Assembly (NCBI RefSeq): GCF_900240995.1
Contig: NZ_LT965954.1
Span: 1 to 64,000 of the forward strand
Source: Bacillus sp. Marseille-P3661
GTDB lineage: Bacteria; Bacillota; Bacilli; Bacillales; Bacillaceae_J
Direction: 5' to 3'
DNA: 64,000 nucleotides
Positions 32,725-41,890 of the stretch are shown piece after piece (positions within the stretch are counted from its first letter, which is position 1; each line of letters begins with the position of its first letter). Made by a program: the position numbers and the translations under genes. Below the pieces are notes generated by a model. The model ran no database searches. It was not told the origin of the DNA and saw nothing but the letters and a program-made list of their open reading frames with translations.

Positions 32725-32821
32725 TGGCGGGACTGTGTGAGAATCGAACTCACCTAACCTGGCACGCAGGTCACAAGCGGTTTTGAAGACCGTGGAGGAC
32801 ACCAGTACCCCATCCAATCCC
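32725..32821 (-). tRNA. selC: tRNA-Sec (selenocysteine), anticodon UCA
   Basis: A 97-nt cloverleaf starts GGGATTGG and ends CAGTCCCGCCA. The anticodon stem CGGT/ACCG holds the loop CTTCAAA, giving UCA. The D stem is long (GGGG.../CCTCC), the variable arm is long (ACCTG-CGTGC-CAGGT), the T arm is GTGAG-TTCGATT-CTCAC and the acceptor is 7-8 bp. Length and the extended arms fit tRNA-Sec, which reads UGA as selenocysteine with SelA and SelB. The 3' 68 bp are duplicated at 17304 by the element. The gene stays intact because the element carries the matching 3' end. Confidence 0.92.
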
Positions 32822-33082
32822 GTTAATTAACAACTATAATAGATTATACTTTAATAGAATTATGATTTCAACTATTATACTAAAAATATATACCGAATAT
32901 ATTTCCAGTAATCCATTATGTATGCTTATCATGGAATTTTGACTTCATCGAGTAGCATATAAATTAACACCATCTTAGCCCCACAAGTTAATTTGTTTCT
33001 TCAAAGAAACATTAACATTATAGGGCTAATATTATGCAGTATGATGTCTGGTCTATTACTTCAATTAATACACCCGAAGTTT

Positions 33083-33235
33083 TTAGCCATCACTCATTTT
33101 TTCACGTGTCGGATGAATGGCCTTTTCCATTTCCTCTGCAGACATCACATTATCAGCAGCACTCATTGCATCGCTAAACGGCTTGCCTTTTTGACTTCCG
33201 CTCTTCTCGTTATGTCTTTTCTTCCTATTTGTCAA
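33083..33235 (-). CDS. Small unknown protein (50 residues)
   Basis: The TTG start at 33235 follows AAAGGAGTG at 8 bases. The product is basic at the start (LTNRKKRHNEKSGSQKGKPF) and amphipathic later (AADNVMSAEEMEKAIHPTRE). Size and composition resemble the minor small acid-soluble spore proteins that occupy this part of related genomes, but no specific family is recognised. A structured 180-nt leader lies upstream (33240-33430). Confidence 0.55.
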   Translation of the reverse strand: MTNRKKRHNEKSGSQKGKPFSDAMSAADNVMSAEEMEKAIHPTREKMSDG

Positions 33236-33239
33236 ATTT

Positions 33240-33430
33240 ATCACTCCTTTCCATTTATCCCGCGATTAACTGGCTGTAAGCCCCCCACGTCAAGAATTCG
33301 AGAGCATACCAATGAATTGTTAGTGGGGATTAACAGCCAGTAAACGCCCGATTGGTTTAAGGGCCTTTAGGTCATACCTTTAGGTACTAACAATCAGCGT
33401 GGGATGAAGCCTTTCACTTTATTATCATCT
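33240..33430 (-). other. Structured leader or repeat upstream of the small gene
   Basis: ACTGGCTGT (33269-33277) with CCCCAC (33282-33287) pairs with GTGGGG (33323-33328) and ACAGCCAGT (33333-33341), making a long interrupted stem. Next to it CCTTTAGGT is repeated at 33364 and 33377. On the minus strand this would be the untranslated leader of 33083-33235. It may be a cis-acting RNA, or the end of a TnpB-type insertion; neither is proven. Confidence 0.45.
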
Positions 33431-33542
33431 CAAGTTCCGTCCTGTTTATGCGTTTTGTTTTTAGTTGGTTCCTAGCATCTTTACTGATAAAATAGTATCA
33501 TATAATAATGATCTGTTTATTTATCGCGGAAGGTGGAACATA

Positions 33543-33968
33543 ATGTTTGACAGTTGGATACAATGGTTAATCTTTTTTTGGACAATATTTATGATTTCGA
33601 TGCTTTTTATTGGTGGGTATTTTATGTTTAGAAAGTTTTTGAAACGGCTACCAAAGGAAGACGGAAAATCAATTATGGATTGGGAAGAGCATTACTTAAA
33701 AGAGACAAGGCATCTTTGGCCACAAGAACAAAAGGATTTCTTAGAAGAGCTAGTTAAACCGGTACCTGAACTCTTTCGTGATGTTGCAAGACAAAAAATC
33801 GCGGCAAAAATCGGGGAAATCGCGCTTGAAAAGCAAGCAGCTGAAATTTCTCAAGAGCTCGTTATTCAAGGGTATATAAAAGCTACCCCAAAGAGAGATC
33901 ATAAATTTTTGAGAAAAACACTAAAAGAAAAAGAAATTGATCTCTCCACATATGAGCATTACTTTTAA
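33543..33968 (+). CDS. yneK: YneK-like DUF2621 membrane protein
   Basis: A 141-residue protein with an N-terminal membrane segment (WLIFFWTIFMISMLFIGGYF), then a soluble, charged region (LPKEDGKSIMDWEEHYLKET, GYIKATPKRDHKFL). The length and the place after ccdC match YneK of B. subtilis. The ATG at 33543 follows GGAAGGTGG; the longer frame has no ribosome site. Function is unknown. It converges with ccdC, the two sharing the terminator at 34008-34047. Confidence 0.8.
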   Translation: MFDSWIQWLIFFWTIFMISMLFIGGYFMFRKFLKRLPKEDGKSIMDWEEHYLKETRHLWPQEQKDFLEELVKPVPELFRDVARQKIAAKIGEIALEKQAAEISQELVIQGYIKATPKRDHKFLRKTLKEKEIDLSTYEHYF

Positions 33969-34007
33969 ACTAATGCACTCTTCTTCAAAAGATAACAAGC
34001 TAGTAAA

Positions 34008-34047
34008 AAAGGGAGCCCATCGTCAATTCATGACAATGGCTCCCTTT
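34008..34047. terminator. Bidirectional terminator between yneK and ccdC
   Basis: AAAGGGAGCCCATCGTCA (34008-34025) pairs with TGACAATGGCTCCCTTT (34031-34047), with A-run and T-rich flanks, between convergent genes. Confidence 0.85.
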
Positions 34048-34068
34048 ATTCTTATCAACATTCTCTAT

Positions 34069-34569
34069 TTATGCCTTTTGAACTTTATGAAAGGTTTTAC
34101 TTTCAAGTGTGCTTTCTAGTTTTTTATAAGAAAAATACATCGCAATCCGCCACGGTAAAATCATTCCAAATGCTAGAATAAAAAACATCCCGCTTGTTTC
34201 TCCAAATGAAATATAATGCCCAAGCACTAATTTCATAGCAATTCTAATTACTAATAATCCAAACAATATGAAAACAAAAGCTTTTGAACGCTTTAAATAA
34301 ATTTCATTGTTTTGAATTTCAAAATTCGAAGTTTTAATTAATAATAGTGAGAATAGTACTCCTACTAAAAACGCTTCAGCAGCTTGAGAAAAAGTAACCC
34401 TAAACATAGGAAAAACAAACATGAAAGCACCTGTGCTCATAAAAACAGGTGGCAAAATAATCTTTTTTATAGTTGCAGGTTTTTTGGCAGCGCGAATTCG
34501 AACAAAAATTGCCAATATAGCCATTATTACAGCACCCACTGAACTAGCGACAATTATCATAACAACCAC
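34069..34569 (-). CDS. ccdC: CcdC-like integral membrane protein
   Basis: A 166-residue protein with five predicted membrane segments (start IIVASSVGAVIMAILAIFV, end SGMFFILAFGMILPWRIAMY), matching CcdC/YneJ (DUF1453) downstream of ccdB. In B. subtilis ccdC lies in the ccdA locus but is not needed for cytochrome c maturation. It ends at a bidirectional terminator. A GAACCACT/AGTGGTTC hairpin (about 34625-34662) separates it from ccdB. Confidence 0.8.
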   Translation of the reverse strand: MVVMIIVASSVGAVIMAILAIFVRIRAAKKPATIKKIILPPVFMSTGAFMFVFPMFRVTFSQAAEAFLVGVLFSLLLIKTSNFEIQNNEIYLKRSKAFVFILFGLLVIRIAMKLVLGHYISFGETSGMFFILAFGMILPWRIAMYFSYKKLESTLESKTFHKVQKA

Positions 34570-34679
34570 TCTTTCTTTCCCTATATATCAAGTGCATTTG
34601 CAAATTTCTAGTTCCTTTTAATAACGAAGAACCACTAAAGATATTGGGTCTAGAGTGGTTCATACTTTTAAAATGTATG

Positions 34680-35042
34680 TTACATTTCTAGTACTCTCGA
34701 AATCGCTTCAAGTACTCGACTTTCATCAAATGGTTTAACAATAAAATCCTTAGCACCTGACTCAATCGATTCAACGACAAGCTTTTGTTGCCCCATTGCT
34801 GAACACATAATAATTTTGGCATTGGGATCATGCGCCTTTATTTCTTTTAACGCATCAATACCTGTCATCTCAGGCATTGTGATATCTAGCATTACAATAT
34901 CTGGCTTAAGTCTATTATAAAGTTCTACTCCAATGCGCCCATTTTCCCCTTCTCCAACCACTTCATGCATACCTTTTTGCAATATATTTGTAAGAGTCAT
35001 TCTCATAAATTTCGCATCGTCCACAATTAAAACTCTAGCCAT
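34680..35042 (-). CDS. ccdB: CheY-like response regulator CcdB
   Basis: A 120-residue receiver domain without an output domain. Key residues are the acidic pair in VLIVDDAKFMR, the phosphorylated Asp in DIVMLDITMP, Ser/Thr in MCSAMGQ and Lys in FIVKPF. The ATG at 35042 follows AAGGGGG. The position between ccdA and ccdC matches YneI (CcdB) of B. subtilis. No partner kinase is nearby. Confidence 0.85.
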   Translation of the reverse strand: MARVLIVDDAKFMRMTLTNILQKGMHEVVGEGENGRIGVELYNRLKPDIVMLDITMPEMTGIDALKEIKAHDPNAKIIMCSAMGQQKLVVESIESGAKDFIVKPFDESRVLEAISRVLEM

Positions 35043-35174
35043 TCTTTTCCCCCTTACGAAATGCCCTCTACGAATCATAGATTATTATTACCGGCACGAA
35101 AAGCATTTCAACTTACTATCGACAAACTTCAAATATATATTTACTATTAATAATTTTTACCTTTTAGACAGGTA

Positions 35175-35197
35175 TGCAGCGCTAATAAAGCGCTGCA
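35175..35197. terminator. Perfect hairpin between ccdA and ccdB
   Basis: TGCAGCGCT (35175-35183) and AGCGCTGCA (35189-35197) pair perfectly around AATAA. There is no T-run, so it may be an attenuator or RNA-processing site rather than a true terminator. Confidence 0.45.
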
Positions 35198-35284
35198 CCA
35201 CGTTTATTTACTAAGTAAGTATTAAAAATCTCAAACTATAGAAATCCCTTAATATTATAGTATATATGAAATTAGAATTCCAAT

Positions 35285-35992
35285 TTAAAACCCTGTAAAC
35301 CCACCAAAAAGATTAATTAAATATGCAGTGATTTTTGTCATCCAGTCAAAGAAAAGAAAGATCCCCATAACAATCATAAGATAGCCACCAATTTTAATGA
35401 TTTTAACATTATATTTCTTAATCCATGACATTTTTCCAATAAAAAATGTCATAATAAAAAATGGAATTGCAAAGCCTAATGTATATGCAATCATATACAT
35501 CATACCAGATCCTGGGTTCGATACACTTAATGCCAATACTGCCGCTAAAATCGGACCAGTACAAGGTGTCCAACCAGCAGCGAATCCCATTCCAATGATA
35601 ATTGAGCCAATAAAACCGGATGGTCGATTTTTAAAAGTCAACTTATGATCTTTCATCAAAAATTCAGGCTTTAATACACCTACAATAACAAAACCAAAAA
35701 AGACAATTAAAATGGCACCAACCTGCCGGATTAAGTCATTATATTGCAAAAAGAAACGGCCGATAAACGAGGTCGACATACCTAACATAATAAATATGCT
35801 TGAAAAGCCAATTAGAAAGAACAGTGTATGCAGCATTGCTCTTCTTTGTAGTATTGCATTTTCTGCTTTTAGATCTGCAACTGATACACCAGTTATGTAA
35901 GATAGAAAAGCAGGATACAAAGGTAAGCAACAAGGTGAAATAAATGATAAAAACCCTGCACCAAAGGCTAAAAATATGTTCACATCTGCCAT
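35285..35992 (-). CDS. ccdA: Cytochrome c biogenesis protein CcdA
   Basis: A 235-residue protein with six membrane segments, the central domain of the DsbD family. Catalytic cysteines are in [20 protein letters not shown] and [20 protein letters not shown]. It passes electrons from cytoplasmic thioredoxin to the outside for heme attachment to cytochrome c and for spore-cortex assembly. The ATG at 35992 follows AGGAG; an upstream ATG at 36025 would add 11 residues not usual in the family. Confidence 0.92.
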   Translation of the reverse strand: MADVNIFLAFGAGFLSFISPCCLPLYPAFLSYITGVSVADLKAENAILQRRAMLHTLFFLIGFSSIFIMLGMSTSFIGRFFLQYNDLIRQVGAILIVFFGFVIVGVLKPEFLMKDHKLTFKNRPSGFIGSIIIGMGFAAGWTPCTGPILAAVLALSVSNPGSGMMYMIAYTLGFAIPFFIMTFFIGKMSWIKKYNVKIIKIGGYLMIVMGIFLFFDWMTKITAYLINLFGGFTGF

Positions 35993-36255
35993 AAAAACAA
36001 CTCCTAGATGGTAAAAAGTCTTCATTCCTTTCTTATTCTATCAAATCAGTTCCTAAAATCATAATAATTTAATCAACATTTTGTGACAATTTTCAGAACG
36101 ATAAGACTAAATTAAAGCAGAAGTTGCATATTTCCCTTACCCCAAAAATACAATATCAAAAGTACTTATTTTCAGAAATTCGACTTTTCTAGCGTAACCG
36201 AATCCAACTTAAGAGACGCAGAATTGAACCTGCCATCGACTATATAGAAATCAAA

Positions 36256-36285
36256 AAAACTGCCAACTAAATAGTTAGCAGTCCA
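36256..36285 (-). terminator. Terminator of mnmH
   Basis: CTGCTAACTA and TAGTTGGCAG (minus strand) pair around TT and are followed by seven T. The stem overlaps the mnmH stop codon. Confidence 0.65.
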
Positions 36286-37346
36286 TTGTATTTCACTAAT
36301 TCATTTATTTTAGCTTTCACTACATTAATCCCATCATTCAAATCATCCGTATAAACATAATTTACAGGTGTATCAAGTTTATTTGCTGCGTAGGAATACC
36401 TTGGATCGTAATATTCTTCCAATAGTATCCTAACAAACTCGGAAAAATTCTTTTTTTCCAATTCCGAATATAAATACTCAACTATAGTAGGCGGTATACG
36501 TTTTTTAAGAACGGCCATCGCTTCTAATGTTTCAGCAAAGTTTTTCTCGAATTGATAAGTCTCACAAATAGCTTTTGCTCTACTTTCAATTGATGCATTA
36601 ATGTGAATTCTAACTCCACGATCTTTTCCCTTTAAAATAAAGTCGGGCAAAATGACTTTCCCAATCCTTTTACTTTCAGCCTCAATAATATAATAAGGAA
36701 ATTCTTTTAGCTCAGATAGTCTTTCCCACAGTCCTTTTTCAAATTCCTTTTGTGAACGAGGTTTCAATCCAATTGCTCCAAATGTGGAACCACGATGTCC
36801 TGCAAGCCTTTCTAGATCAATAACTGGATAACCTTCTGATTCAAGTGCCTGTAAGATATCAGTCTTTCTTGTTCCTGTAAGACCTTCTAGCACAATGTAA
36901 GGCTTCTCCTCAGATCCCAATCTTTCTAGATCAGCAGCAATTAGCTGGCGGTAGCTTCTAATACCATTTAACAATTGAAATAACGGTATTCCGATAGCTG
37001 CCATAATCGAGACTATACTTCTGCTTCTCATTCCACCTCTCCAACAATACACTACAATCGTTTTTTCTTTATTCATCTCCGCACATTCTTTATATTTATG
37101 ATAAAAATCAGGAAGTTTCTTTGAAAGAATCTCAACACCTAATTCGATTGCTTTTTCCTGACTTATTTGCTTGTAGGTTGTACCGATTTTTGCTCTTTCC
37201 TCATTTGTAAATAGAGGAATATTTATTGCCCCAGTAATATGAAACTCATCAAATTCTTTTGGTGAGCGAACATCAATATAAAAAGTATTTTCATTTAGAG
37301 CATCTTCTATTGAAATAGTTGGTATGCTTAACAACATAATCGTCAT
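36267..37346 (-). CDS. mnmH: tRNA 2-selenouridine synthase MnmH (SelU)
   Basis: A 359-residue two-domain enzyme that converts 2-thiouridine to 2-selenouridine at the wobble base of tRNAs using selenophosphate. The N-terminal rhodanese domain has the catalytic Cys in VVYCWRGGMRS (about 97). The C-terminal domain has a P-loop, here GLTGTRKT with Arg in place of the usual Gly, and GLKPRSQKEFE. It starts at ATG 37346. It lies 4 kb from the tRNA-Sec gene, so two selenium functions are close together. A selenophosphate synthetase must be encoded elsewhere. Confidence 0.88.
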   Translation of the reverse strand: MTIMLLSIPTISIEDALNENTFYIDVRSPKEFDEFHITGAINIPLFTNEERAKIGTTYKQISQEKAIELGVEILSKKLPDFYHKYKECAEMNKEKTIVVYCWRGGMRSRSIVSIMAAIGIPLFQLLNGIRSYRQLIAADLERLGSEEKPYIVLEGLTGTRKTDILQALESEGYPVIDLERLAGHRGSTFGAIGLKPRSQKEFEKGLWERLSELKEFPYYIIEAESKRIGKVILPDFILKGKDRGVRIHINASIESRAKAICETYQFEKNFAETLEAMAVLKKRIPPTIVEYLYSELEKKNFSEFVRILLEEYYDPRYSYAANKLDTPVNYVYTDDLNDGINVVKAKINELVKYNGLLTI

Positions 37347-37456
37347 CCCTTATCTTTCTTCTTATTCCTAACTATATATTATATGCCCCTCGCGCACGTT
37401 AAGCAAATGATCAAAAAATGGCATAATGCACCAATCTAGATAATAGCCTTAATATG

Positions 37457-37488
37457 AAAAGGACACTCAATAATGAGCGCCCTTTTCG
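37457..37488 (-). terminator. Terminator downstream of yneF
   Basis: GAAAAGGACACTCAA and TGAGCGCCCTTTTC form a stem with a few mismatches (37457-37488). It separates yneF from mnmH. Confidence 0.65.
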
Positions 37489-37500
37489 TTAATGCTTTTA

Positions 37501-37716
37501 TTACTTTTTTTGTAGTTTATTCATCTGTGACATCATTTGATTTATTTTCTTTTGAGAAGGTTTCTGACCCATTTGCATCATCATTACCTTTAACATTTGT
37601 TCATTAATAGGTGGATTATTTTTTAAATAATTTTCCATATATTTTCTAGCAACAAAAAAGCCAATTGCTACACCTGCGAGTAATGCCACTAAACCAACTA
37701 AAATATAAGTCCACAT
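37501..37716 (-). CDS. yneF: YneF-family small membrane protein
   Basis: A 71-residue protein with one membrane segment ([20 protein letters not shown]) and the conserved tail [20 protein letters not shown] of the UPF0154/YneF family, found across Firmicutes. Function is unknown. It follows sirA as in B. subtilis. Confidence 0.9.
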   Translation of the reverse strand: MWTYILVGLVALLAGVAIGFFVARKYMENYLKNNPPINEQMLKVMMMQMGQKPSQKKINQMMSQMNKLQKK

Positions 37717-37804
37717 AAAAACACTTTCCTCCTCATGGTTGTCCTAAACTACAGTTTACTAAAACCGATTCTAATATACAATAGTTTTAGACACAATCCC
37801 ACAA

Positions 37805-38254
37805 TTAAACATATTGTCTTTGCTTGATCGGATTTAGCCAACCAAAACGTCCATGTTCAAAATCCATTGCTAAAAAGTAAGGACTATATTTTCGAAGTGT
37901 TTCAAAAAAAGCCGTTTCCGCTTCATAGCTACCTTCGGACGAAAGTAATAAATATTGGTCATATACTTCTAATTTAGCCATAGACTGTGAGCGTTTTGTT
38001 CGAATTTTATAAGTAAATTGGATCTTATCTTGTTCATATAAAGGCTTTATATTCAAACTTTTTTCAATAAACCGATTGATTTCTATGATCGAAATTGGAT
38101 TGGTAATGTAGTTAATTTGATTCGTTAATATAGGAATAAGACATTCATTAGCTGTCTGTCTATTTTCTAAAAACAAATTAAAAATCAGCAATTCTTTGCC
38201 AAAATAGTCGTAAGCTACTTCCTCTGTAAGTAGATGAATATGATAGCTTCTCAT
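37805..38254 (-). CDS. sirA: Sporulation inhibitor of replication SirA
   Basis: A 149-residue protein matching SirA/YneE, which binds domain I of DnaA and blocks new rounds of replication when a cell enters sporulation. It starts MRSYHIHLLTEEVAYDYFGK, followed by FLENRQ. The ATG at 38254 is chosen because AGGAGG lies 7 bases upstream; the ATG at 38260 is too near. In B. subtilis it is under Spo0A control, but I did not find a clear 0A box here. Confidence 0.85.
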   Translation of the reverse strand: MRSYHIHLLTEEVAYDYFGKELLIFNLFLENRQTANECLIPILTNQINYITNPISIIEINRFIEKSLNIKPLYEQDKIQFTYKIRTKRSQSMAKLEVYDQYLLLSSEGSYEAETAFFETLRKYSPYFLAMDFEHGRFGWLNPIKQRQYV

Positions 38255-38385
38255 CGTCATTCCTCCTACTCTACCTTTTCTAGTAAAGTATAGCCTAAAT
38301 AGAAGGAAATGATTGTCATCTACTGGTGAAAGATTCCACTAGTTTTGTCGATTTACAGCTTTATTACATATTTAAAGTAGAAAGA

Positions 38386-38420
38386 AACTCCCCTTACATT
38401 AATATTAATAAGAGGAGCTA
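38386..38420 (-). terminator. Terminator of tkt
   Basis: CTCCCCTTA (38387-38395) and TAAGAGGAG (38409-38417) pair with one G-T pair around an AT-rich loop, and TTTCTTTC follows on the minus strand. Confidence 0.5.
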
Positions 38421-38434
38421 CTACATTATCTAAA

Positions 38435-40444
38435 TTATTTTTGAAGCACTGCTTTTACCTTAGCAACAACATTCTCAACAGTAAAACCATACTCCTGCAT
38501 GATTTTTTCTCCAGGTGCAGACGCTCCAAATGTATCGATAGCAATTATTGTACCTTCATCCCCAGCATAACGATTCCAACCGAGTGATGAGCCCATTTCA
38601 ACCGCTACTCTCTTTTTAACTGCTTTTGGAAGAACACTTTCTTTGTATTCTTGCGTTTGTTCTTCGAAACGATCCCATGCCGGCATACTTACTACAGATA
38701 CAGCGATGCCTTCTTTTTGAAGAATAGCTTGCGCCTCTATTCCCAAATTGACCTCTGAACCTGAAGCAAGAATAATAGCATCTGGCGTATCCTTACTAGC
38801 TTTACTTACCACATACGCACCTTTTTTCACGCCTTCATACGCATGTTGGTCTGTTCCTTCAATTGTAGGAAGACCTTGACGAGAAAGAACTAAAGCTGTA
38901 GGTTTGTTTTCACTTTCTAACGCAACTCTCCATGCTGCCACTGTTTCATTTCCATCAGCTGGACGAATAACAGATAGATTCGGCATCGCACGCAATGCAG
39001 CTAACTGTTCAACCGGCTCATGCGTTGGACCATCTTCACCGACAGCAATACTGTCATGTGTAAATACATACGTAACTGGTAAGTTCATTAATGCTGCGAG
39101 ACGGATTGCTGGTCGCAAGTAATCAGAGAATACAAAGAATGTAGCACCGAAAACTTTTAGCCCACCATGCAAAGCAAGTCCGTTTAAGGCTGCACCCATT
39201 GCAAATTCACGAACACCAAACCAGATATTGCGGCCGCTATAATTGCTAGAAGAAAAATCACCTTGATCTTTCATCATTGTTTTATTTGAACTTGCTAAGT
39301 CAGCTGAACCACCGAAAAAGCTTGGAACTGCTTGAGCAATTGCGTTAATAGCTTGGCCAGATGAATCTCTGCTAGCAGGCTTATCTTTTCCAACTTGATA
39401 AGTTGGTAAACTTTGCTCCCATCCTTCAGGTAATAGTCCATCAATTGCCGTTTGAAGTTCTGTTCCCAACTCAGGATGAGCTTGTTTATATTGAGTAAAT
39501 AAGCTATTCCATTGTTCTTCAAGCTGTTGACCTTTTTGTTTCACTTCTTTTTCAAAGTGCTCATATACTTCTGCAGGAACATGGAAGTCTTCAGCGAAAG
39601 TCCATTTATAGGCTTCTTTTACTAATTTCGTTTCATCAGCCCCTAATGGCGCACCGTGTGAAGCAGATTTACCGCCTTTGTTTGGTGAGCCGAAACCAAT
39701 AGTTGTTTTTACCTCAATTAATGTCGGGCGCTCTAAATCGTTTCGCGCTGCATCAAGTGCACTTGCTATTTCATCTAGATCATTCCCATCTTCTACTCGA
39801 AGTACTTGCCAACCATACGCTTCGTAGCGTTTAATGACATCTTCAGAAAACGAGCGATTTAAATCTCCGTCTAAAGATATGTCATTTGAATCATATAAAA
39901 TAACTAAGCGACCTAATTTAAGATGACCTGCAAGTGAAGCTGATTCTGCTGATACACCTTCCATTAAATCTCCGTCTCCACAAATACTATATGTATAATG
40001 ATTAATAAGTTCAAAATCATCTTTATTATATTTACCTGCTAAATGTCTTTCTGCCATCGCCATCCCGACTGCAGTTGCAACACCTTGACCTAGAGGACCC
40101 GTAGTTGCCTCCACCCCTGGAGTATGCCCATATTCAGGGTGACCTGGTGTTTTACTTCCCCACTGACGGAAACCTTTTAGATCCTCGATTGAAACATCAT
40201 AACCAGTTAAATGTAATAGACTATATAATAACATTGAACCGTGTCCAGCTGATAACACAAATCGGTCCCGATTAAACCATTTTGGATTACTAGGATTGTG
40301 ATTCATAAAATTAGTCCATAGTTTATACGCCATTGGTGCAGCGCCCATCGGCATACCAGGATGCCCTGAGTTAGCTTTTTCGATCGCATCTATTGATAAT
40401 GTACGAATCGAGCTAATCGACAATTGTTCGATTGAAAGTGACAT
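38435..40444 (-). CDS. tkt: Transketolase
   Basis: A 669-residue thiamine-diphosphate enzyme of the non-oxidative pentose phosphate pathway, moving C2 units between sugar phosphates. Motifs are the start [40 protein letters not shown] (thiamine binding), [19 protein letters not shown], and [20 protein letters not shown] with catalytic Glu nearby. Length is normal for the family. It lies downstream of ynzC, as in B. subtilis. The gene ends at the hairpin at 38386. Confidence 0.97.
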   Translation of the reverse strand: MSLSIEQLSISSIRTLSIDAIEKANSGHPGMPMGAAPMAYKLWTNFMNHNPSNPKWFNRDRFVLSAGHGSMLLYSLLHLTGYDVSIEDLKGFRQWGSKTPGHPEYGHTPGVEATTGPLGQGVATAVGMAMAERHLAGKYNKDDFELINHYTYSICGDGDLMEGVSAESASLAGHLKLGRLVILYDSNDISLDGDLNRSFSEDVIKRYEAYGWQVLRVEDGNDLDEIASALDAARNDLERPTLIEVKTTIGFGSPNKGGKSASHGAPLGADETKLVKEAYKWTFAEDFHVPAEVYEHFEKEVKQKGQQLEEQWNSLFTQYKQAHPELGTELQTAIDGLLPEGWEQSLPTYQVGKDKPASRDSSGQAINAIAQAVPSFFGGSADLASSNKTMMKDQGDFSSSNYSGRNIWFGVREFAMGAALNGLALHGGLKVFGATFFVFSDYLRPAIRLAALMNLPVTYVFTHDSIAVGEDGPTHEPVEQLAALRAMPNLSVIRPADGNETVAAWRVALESENKPTALVLSRQGLPTIEGTDQHAYEGVKKGAYVVSKASKDTPDAIILASGSEVNLGIEAQAILQKEGIAVSVVSMPAWDRFEEQTQEYKESVLPKAVKKRVAVEMGSSLGWNRYAGDEGTIIAIDTFGASAPGEKIMQEYGFTVENVVAKVKAVLQK

Positions 40445-40595
40445 TCACTTCATCCTTTCTTTTTTTATATTCCTGTCCATAATAAGATGGAAAAACAATT
40501 TGTACAACTATTAAATAAAATTTGTCAAATTGGCTCAAACTTTCCCTACCTATTATACCTTTTTATTTTATAAATTACGCTAGTTAATAGGAAAA

Positions 40596-40838
40596 TTAAT
40601 GTACCAATGGATTATTTTTTCTATTTTTACTTTCTTTTAACTTTTTAGGTGTTACATCTTTTCCTTCTGGGTCTATTACTTTAACTGAATGTAAAGTATT
40701 TTCCATAGATTTACGAAACGTTTTAATATATTCCTCTCTTAATTCTTTTTGTTCCGCTGTTTCTTCAGCTGTTAACCCTTCCAGTTTTGCCTTTTTTGAT
40801 AAAGTGTTAATTCTACTTATCTTATCCTTTGATAACAA
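40596..40838 (-). CDS. ynzC: DUF896 protein YnzC
   Basis: An 80-residue helical-hairpin protein (ISRINTLSKKAKLEGLTAEE, then EQKELREEYIKTFRKSMENT) of the DUF896 family. In B. subtilis ynzC belongs to the SOS-linked yneA-yneB-ynzC operon. Here yneA and yneB are missing between it and lexA, only 174 bp apart. Function is not established. Confidence 0.9.
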   Translation of the reverse strand: MLSKDKISRINTLSKKAKLEGLTAEETAEQKELREEYIKTFRKSMENTLHSVKVIDPEGKDVTPKKLKESKNRKNNPLVH

Positions 40839-40935
40839 TTCAATGCCTCCCTTTCTTTAATCCTCCACTATTTTTACTATAATTTCTTAAATATGTCCAG
40901 AAAAGCTATTGTCTCAATCATTTCAAATAGATTTT

Positions 40936-40975
40936 CGAACTTATGTTTGCGAATACTTACCAATTTTGATATAAT
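40936..40975 (+). promoter_or_regulatory. LexA box overlapping the lexA promoter
   Basis: CGAAC-TTAT-GTTTG (40936-40949) fits the Gram-positive SOS box (CGAACN4GTTYG). The lexA promoter overlaps it: TTGCGA (40947-40952), 17-bp spacer, TATAAT (40970-40975). This gives autoregulation. It also faces ynzC on the other strand. Confidence 0.8.
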
Positions 40976-41012
40976 TCTATTAATATATGGAAAACAAAAT
41001 TGAGGTGTAACT

Positions 41013-41636
41013 ATGACAAAAATCTCCAAGCGGCAAAACGATATCCTAGAATTTATTAAACAACAAGTACAACTAAAGGGCTATCCACCTTCTGTTCGGG
41101 AAATTGGTGAAGCGGTTGGCTTAGCTTCAAGTTCGACTGTTCATGGTCATTTAGCTAGACTTGAAAAAAAAGGGCTGATTAGGAGAGACCCAACTAAACC
41201 TCGTGCAATCGAAATATTAACGAATGATGATACTGATAGTATTCCCAAAAGTGAAACTATAAATGTCCCGGTTATCGGAAAAGTAACAGCCGGAATTCCT
41301 ATCACTGCAATAGAAAACGTTGAAGATTATATACCTCTGCCAGATCGATTAATACCCTCTGATGGAAATGTGTTTATCTTGATAATTGAAGGCGAAAGCA
41401 TGATCGAAGCAGGTATTTTGGATGGGGATATGGTGATCGTACGTCAACAGCAAACAGCCACTAATGGCGATATTGTTGTAGCAATGACAGAGGACGATGA
41501 AGCAACAGTTAAGCGGTTCTTTAAAGAAAAGGACTACATTCGACTTCAGCCAGAGAACTCAAGCATGGAGCCAATTATTCTTCAAAACGTTACCATTTTA
41601 GGAAAAGTAATCGGATTATATAGAAATTTACTATAA
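41013..41636 (+). CDS. lexA: SOS repressor LexA
   Basis: A 207-residue LexA with an N-terminal winged helix ([20 protein letters not shown]) and a C-terminal peptidase domain. The Ala-Gly cleavage site is in GKVTAGIP, the nucleophile Ser in [10 protein letters not shown] and the Lys in EATVKRFF. It represses DNA-damage genes and cuts itself when RecA is active. Its own promoter has a LexA box. Other LexA-box-like sites in the window are in front of the genes at 42349 and 42700. Confidence 0.95.
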   Translation: MTKISKRQNDILEFIKQQVQLKGYPPSVREIGEAVGLASSSTVHGHLARLEKKGLIRRDPTKPRAIEILTNDDTDSIPKSETINVPVIGKVTAGIPITAIENVEDYIPLPDRLIPSDGNVFILIIEGESMIEAGILDGDMVIVRQQQTATNGDIVVAMTEDDEATVKRFFKEKDYIRLQPENSSMEPIILQNVTILGKVIGLYRNLL

Positions 41637-41715
41637 TATTTAACATAAACCGAGAGAGTTATTCACCTAATAGGTTTACTTCAGAGGTGCAAACATTGTA
41701 AAACACATAGGAAAG

Positions 41716-41754
41716 CGCACTTGAATTCACTTTATAATTCACAGTGCGTTTTTT
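41716..41754 (+). terminator. Terminator of lexA
   Basis: CGCACTTGAATT and AATTCACAGTGCG pair with one bulge (41716-41748) followed by six T, downstream of lexA on the plus strand. Confidence 0.8.
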
Positions 41755-41890
41755 ATTGATTTATAAACATTTTGGCGAATTTTAATAACTTATCGTCTGT
41801 AAATCACAGGGTATGAAATAAATATTGGAGGGTGCTTGATTTTGAGATTTAGTATGTAGATTATAATTGAGTAACCAGAGTTAGTAATAA

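Larger units (their letters stand above)
17304..32788. mobile_element. 15.5-kb integrative element in the tRNA-Sec gene (satellite or phage-plasmid-like)
   Basis: It is bounded by the 68-bp direct repeats. Next to the intact tRNA copy is a tyrosine integrase. Nearly all genes run on the minus strand; only two small Xre regulators (28548, 29754) run the other way, dividing the element into modules. From right to left they are integrase; a repeat-rich non-coding zone; RHH and DUF4359 proteins; a TGACGTCA-dotted control zone; a six-gene unknown operon; a repeat zone; a possible replication module with iterons; Xre, HNH and small genes; and a tape-measure operon. No terminase, portal, capsid, relaxase or secretion gene is recognisable. 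Codon choice is richer in CG-containing codons than in the host core. Confidence 0.9.

Noticed and set aside
17304-32788. Element as an ICE or conjugative transposon
   Set aside because: No relaxase, coupling protein or secretion ATPase is visible among its genes.
17304-32788. Element as a complete prophage
   Set aside because: At 15.5 kb, with no recognisable terminase, portal, capsid, tail tube or lysis gene, it cannot form particles alone.
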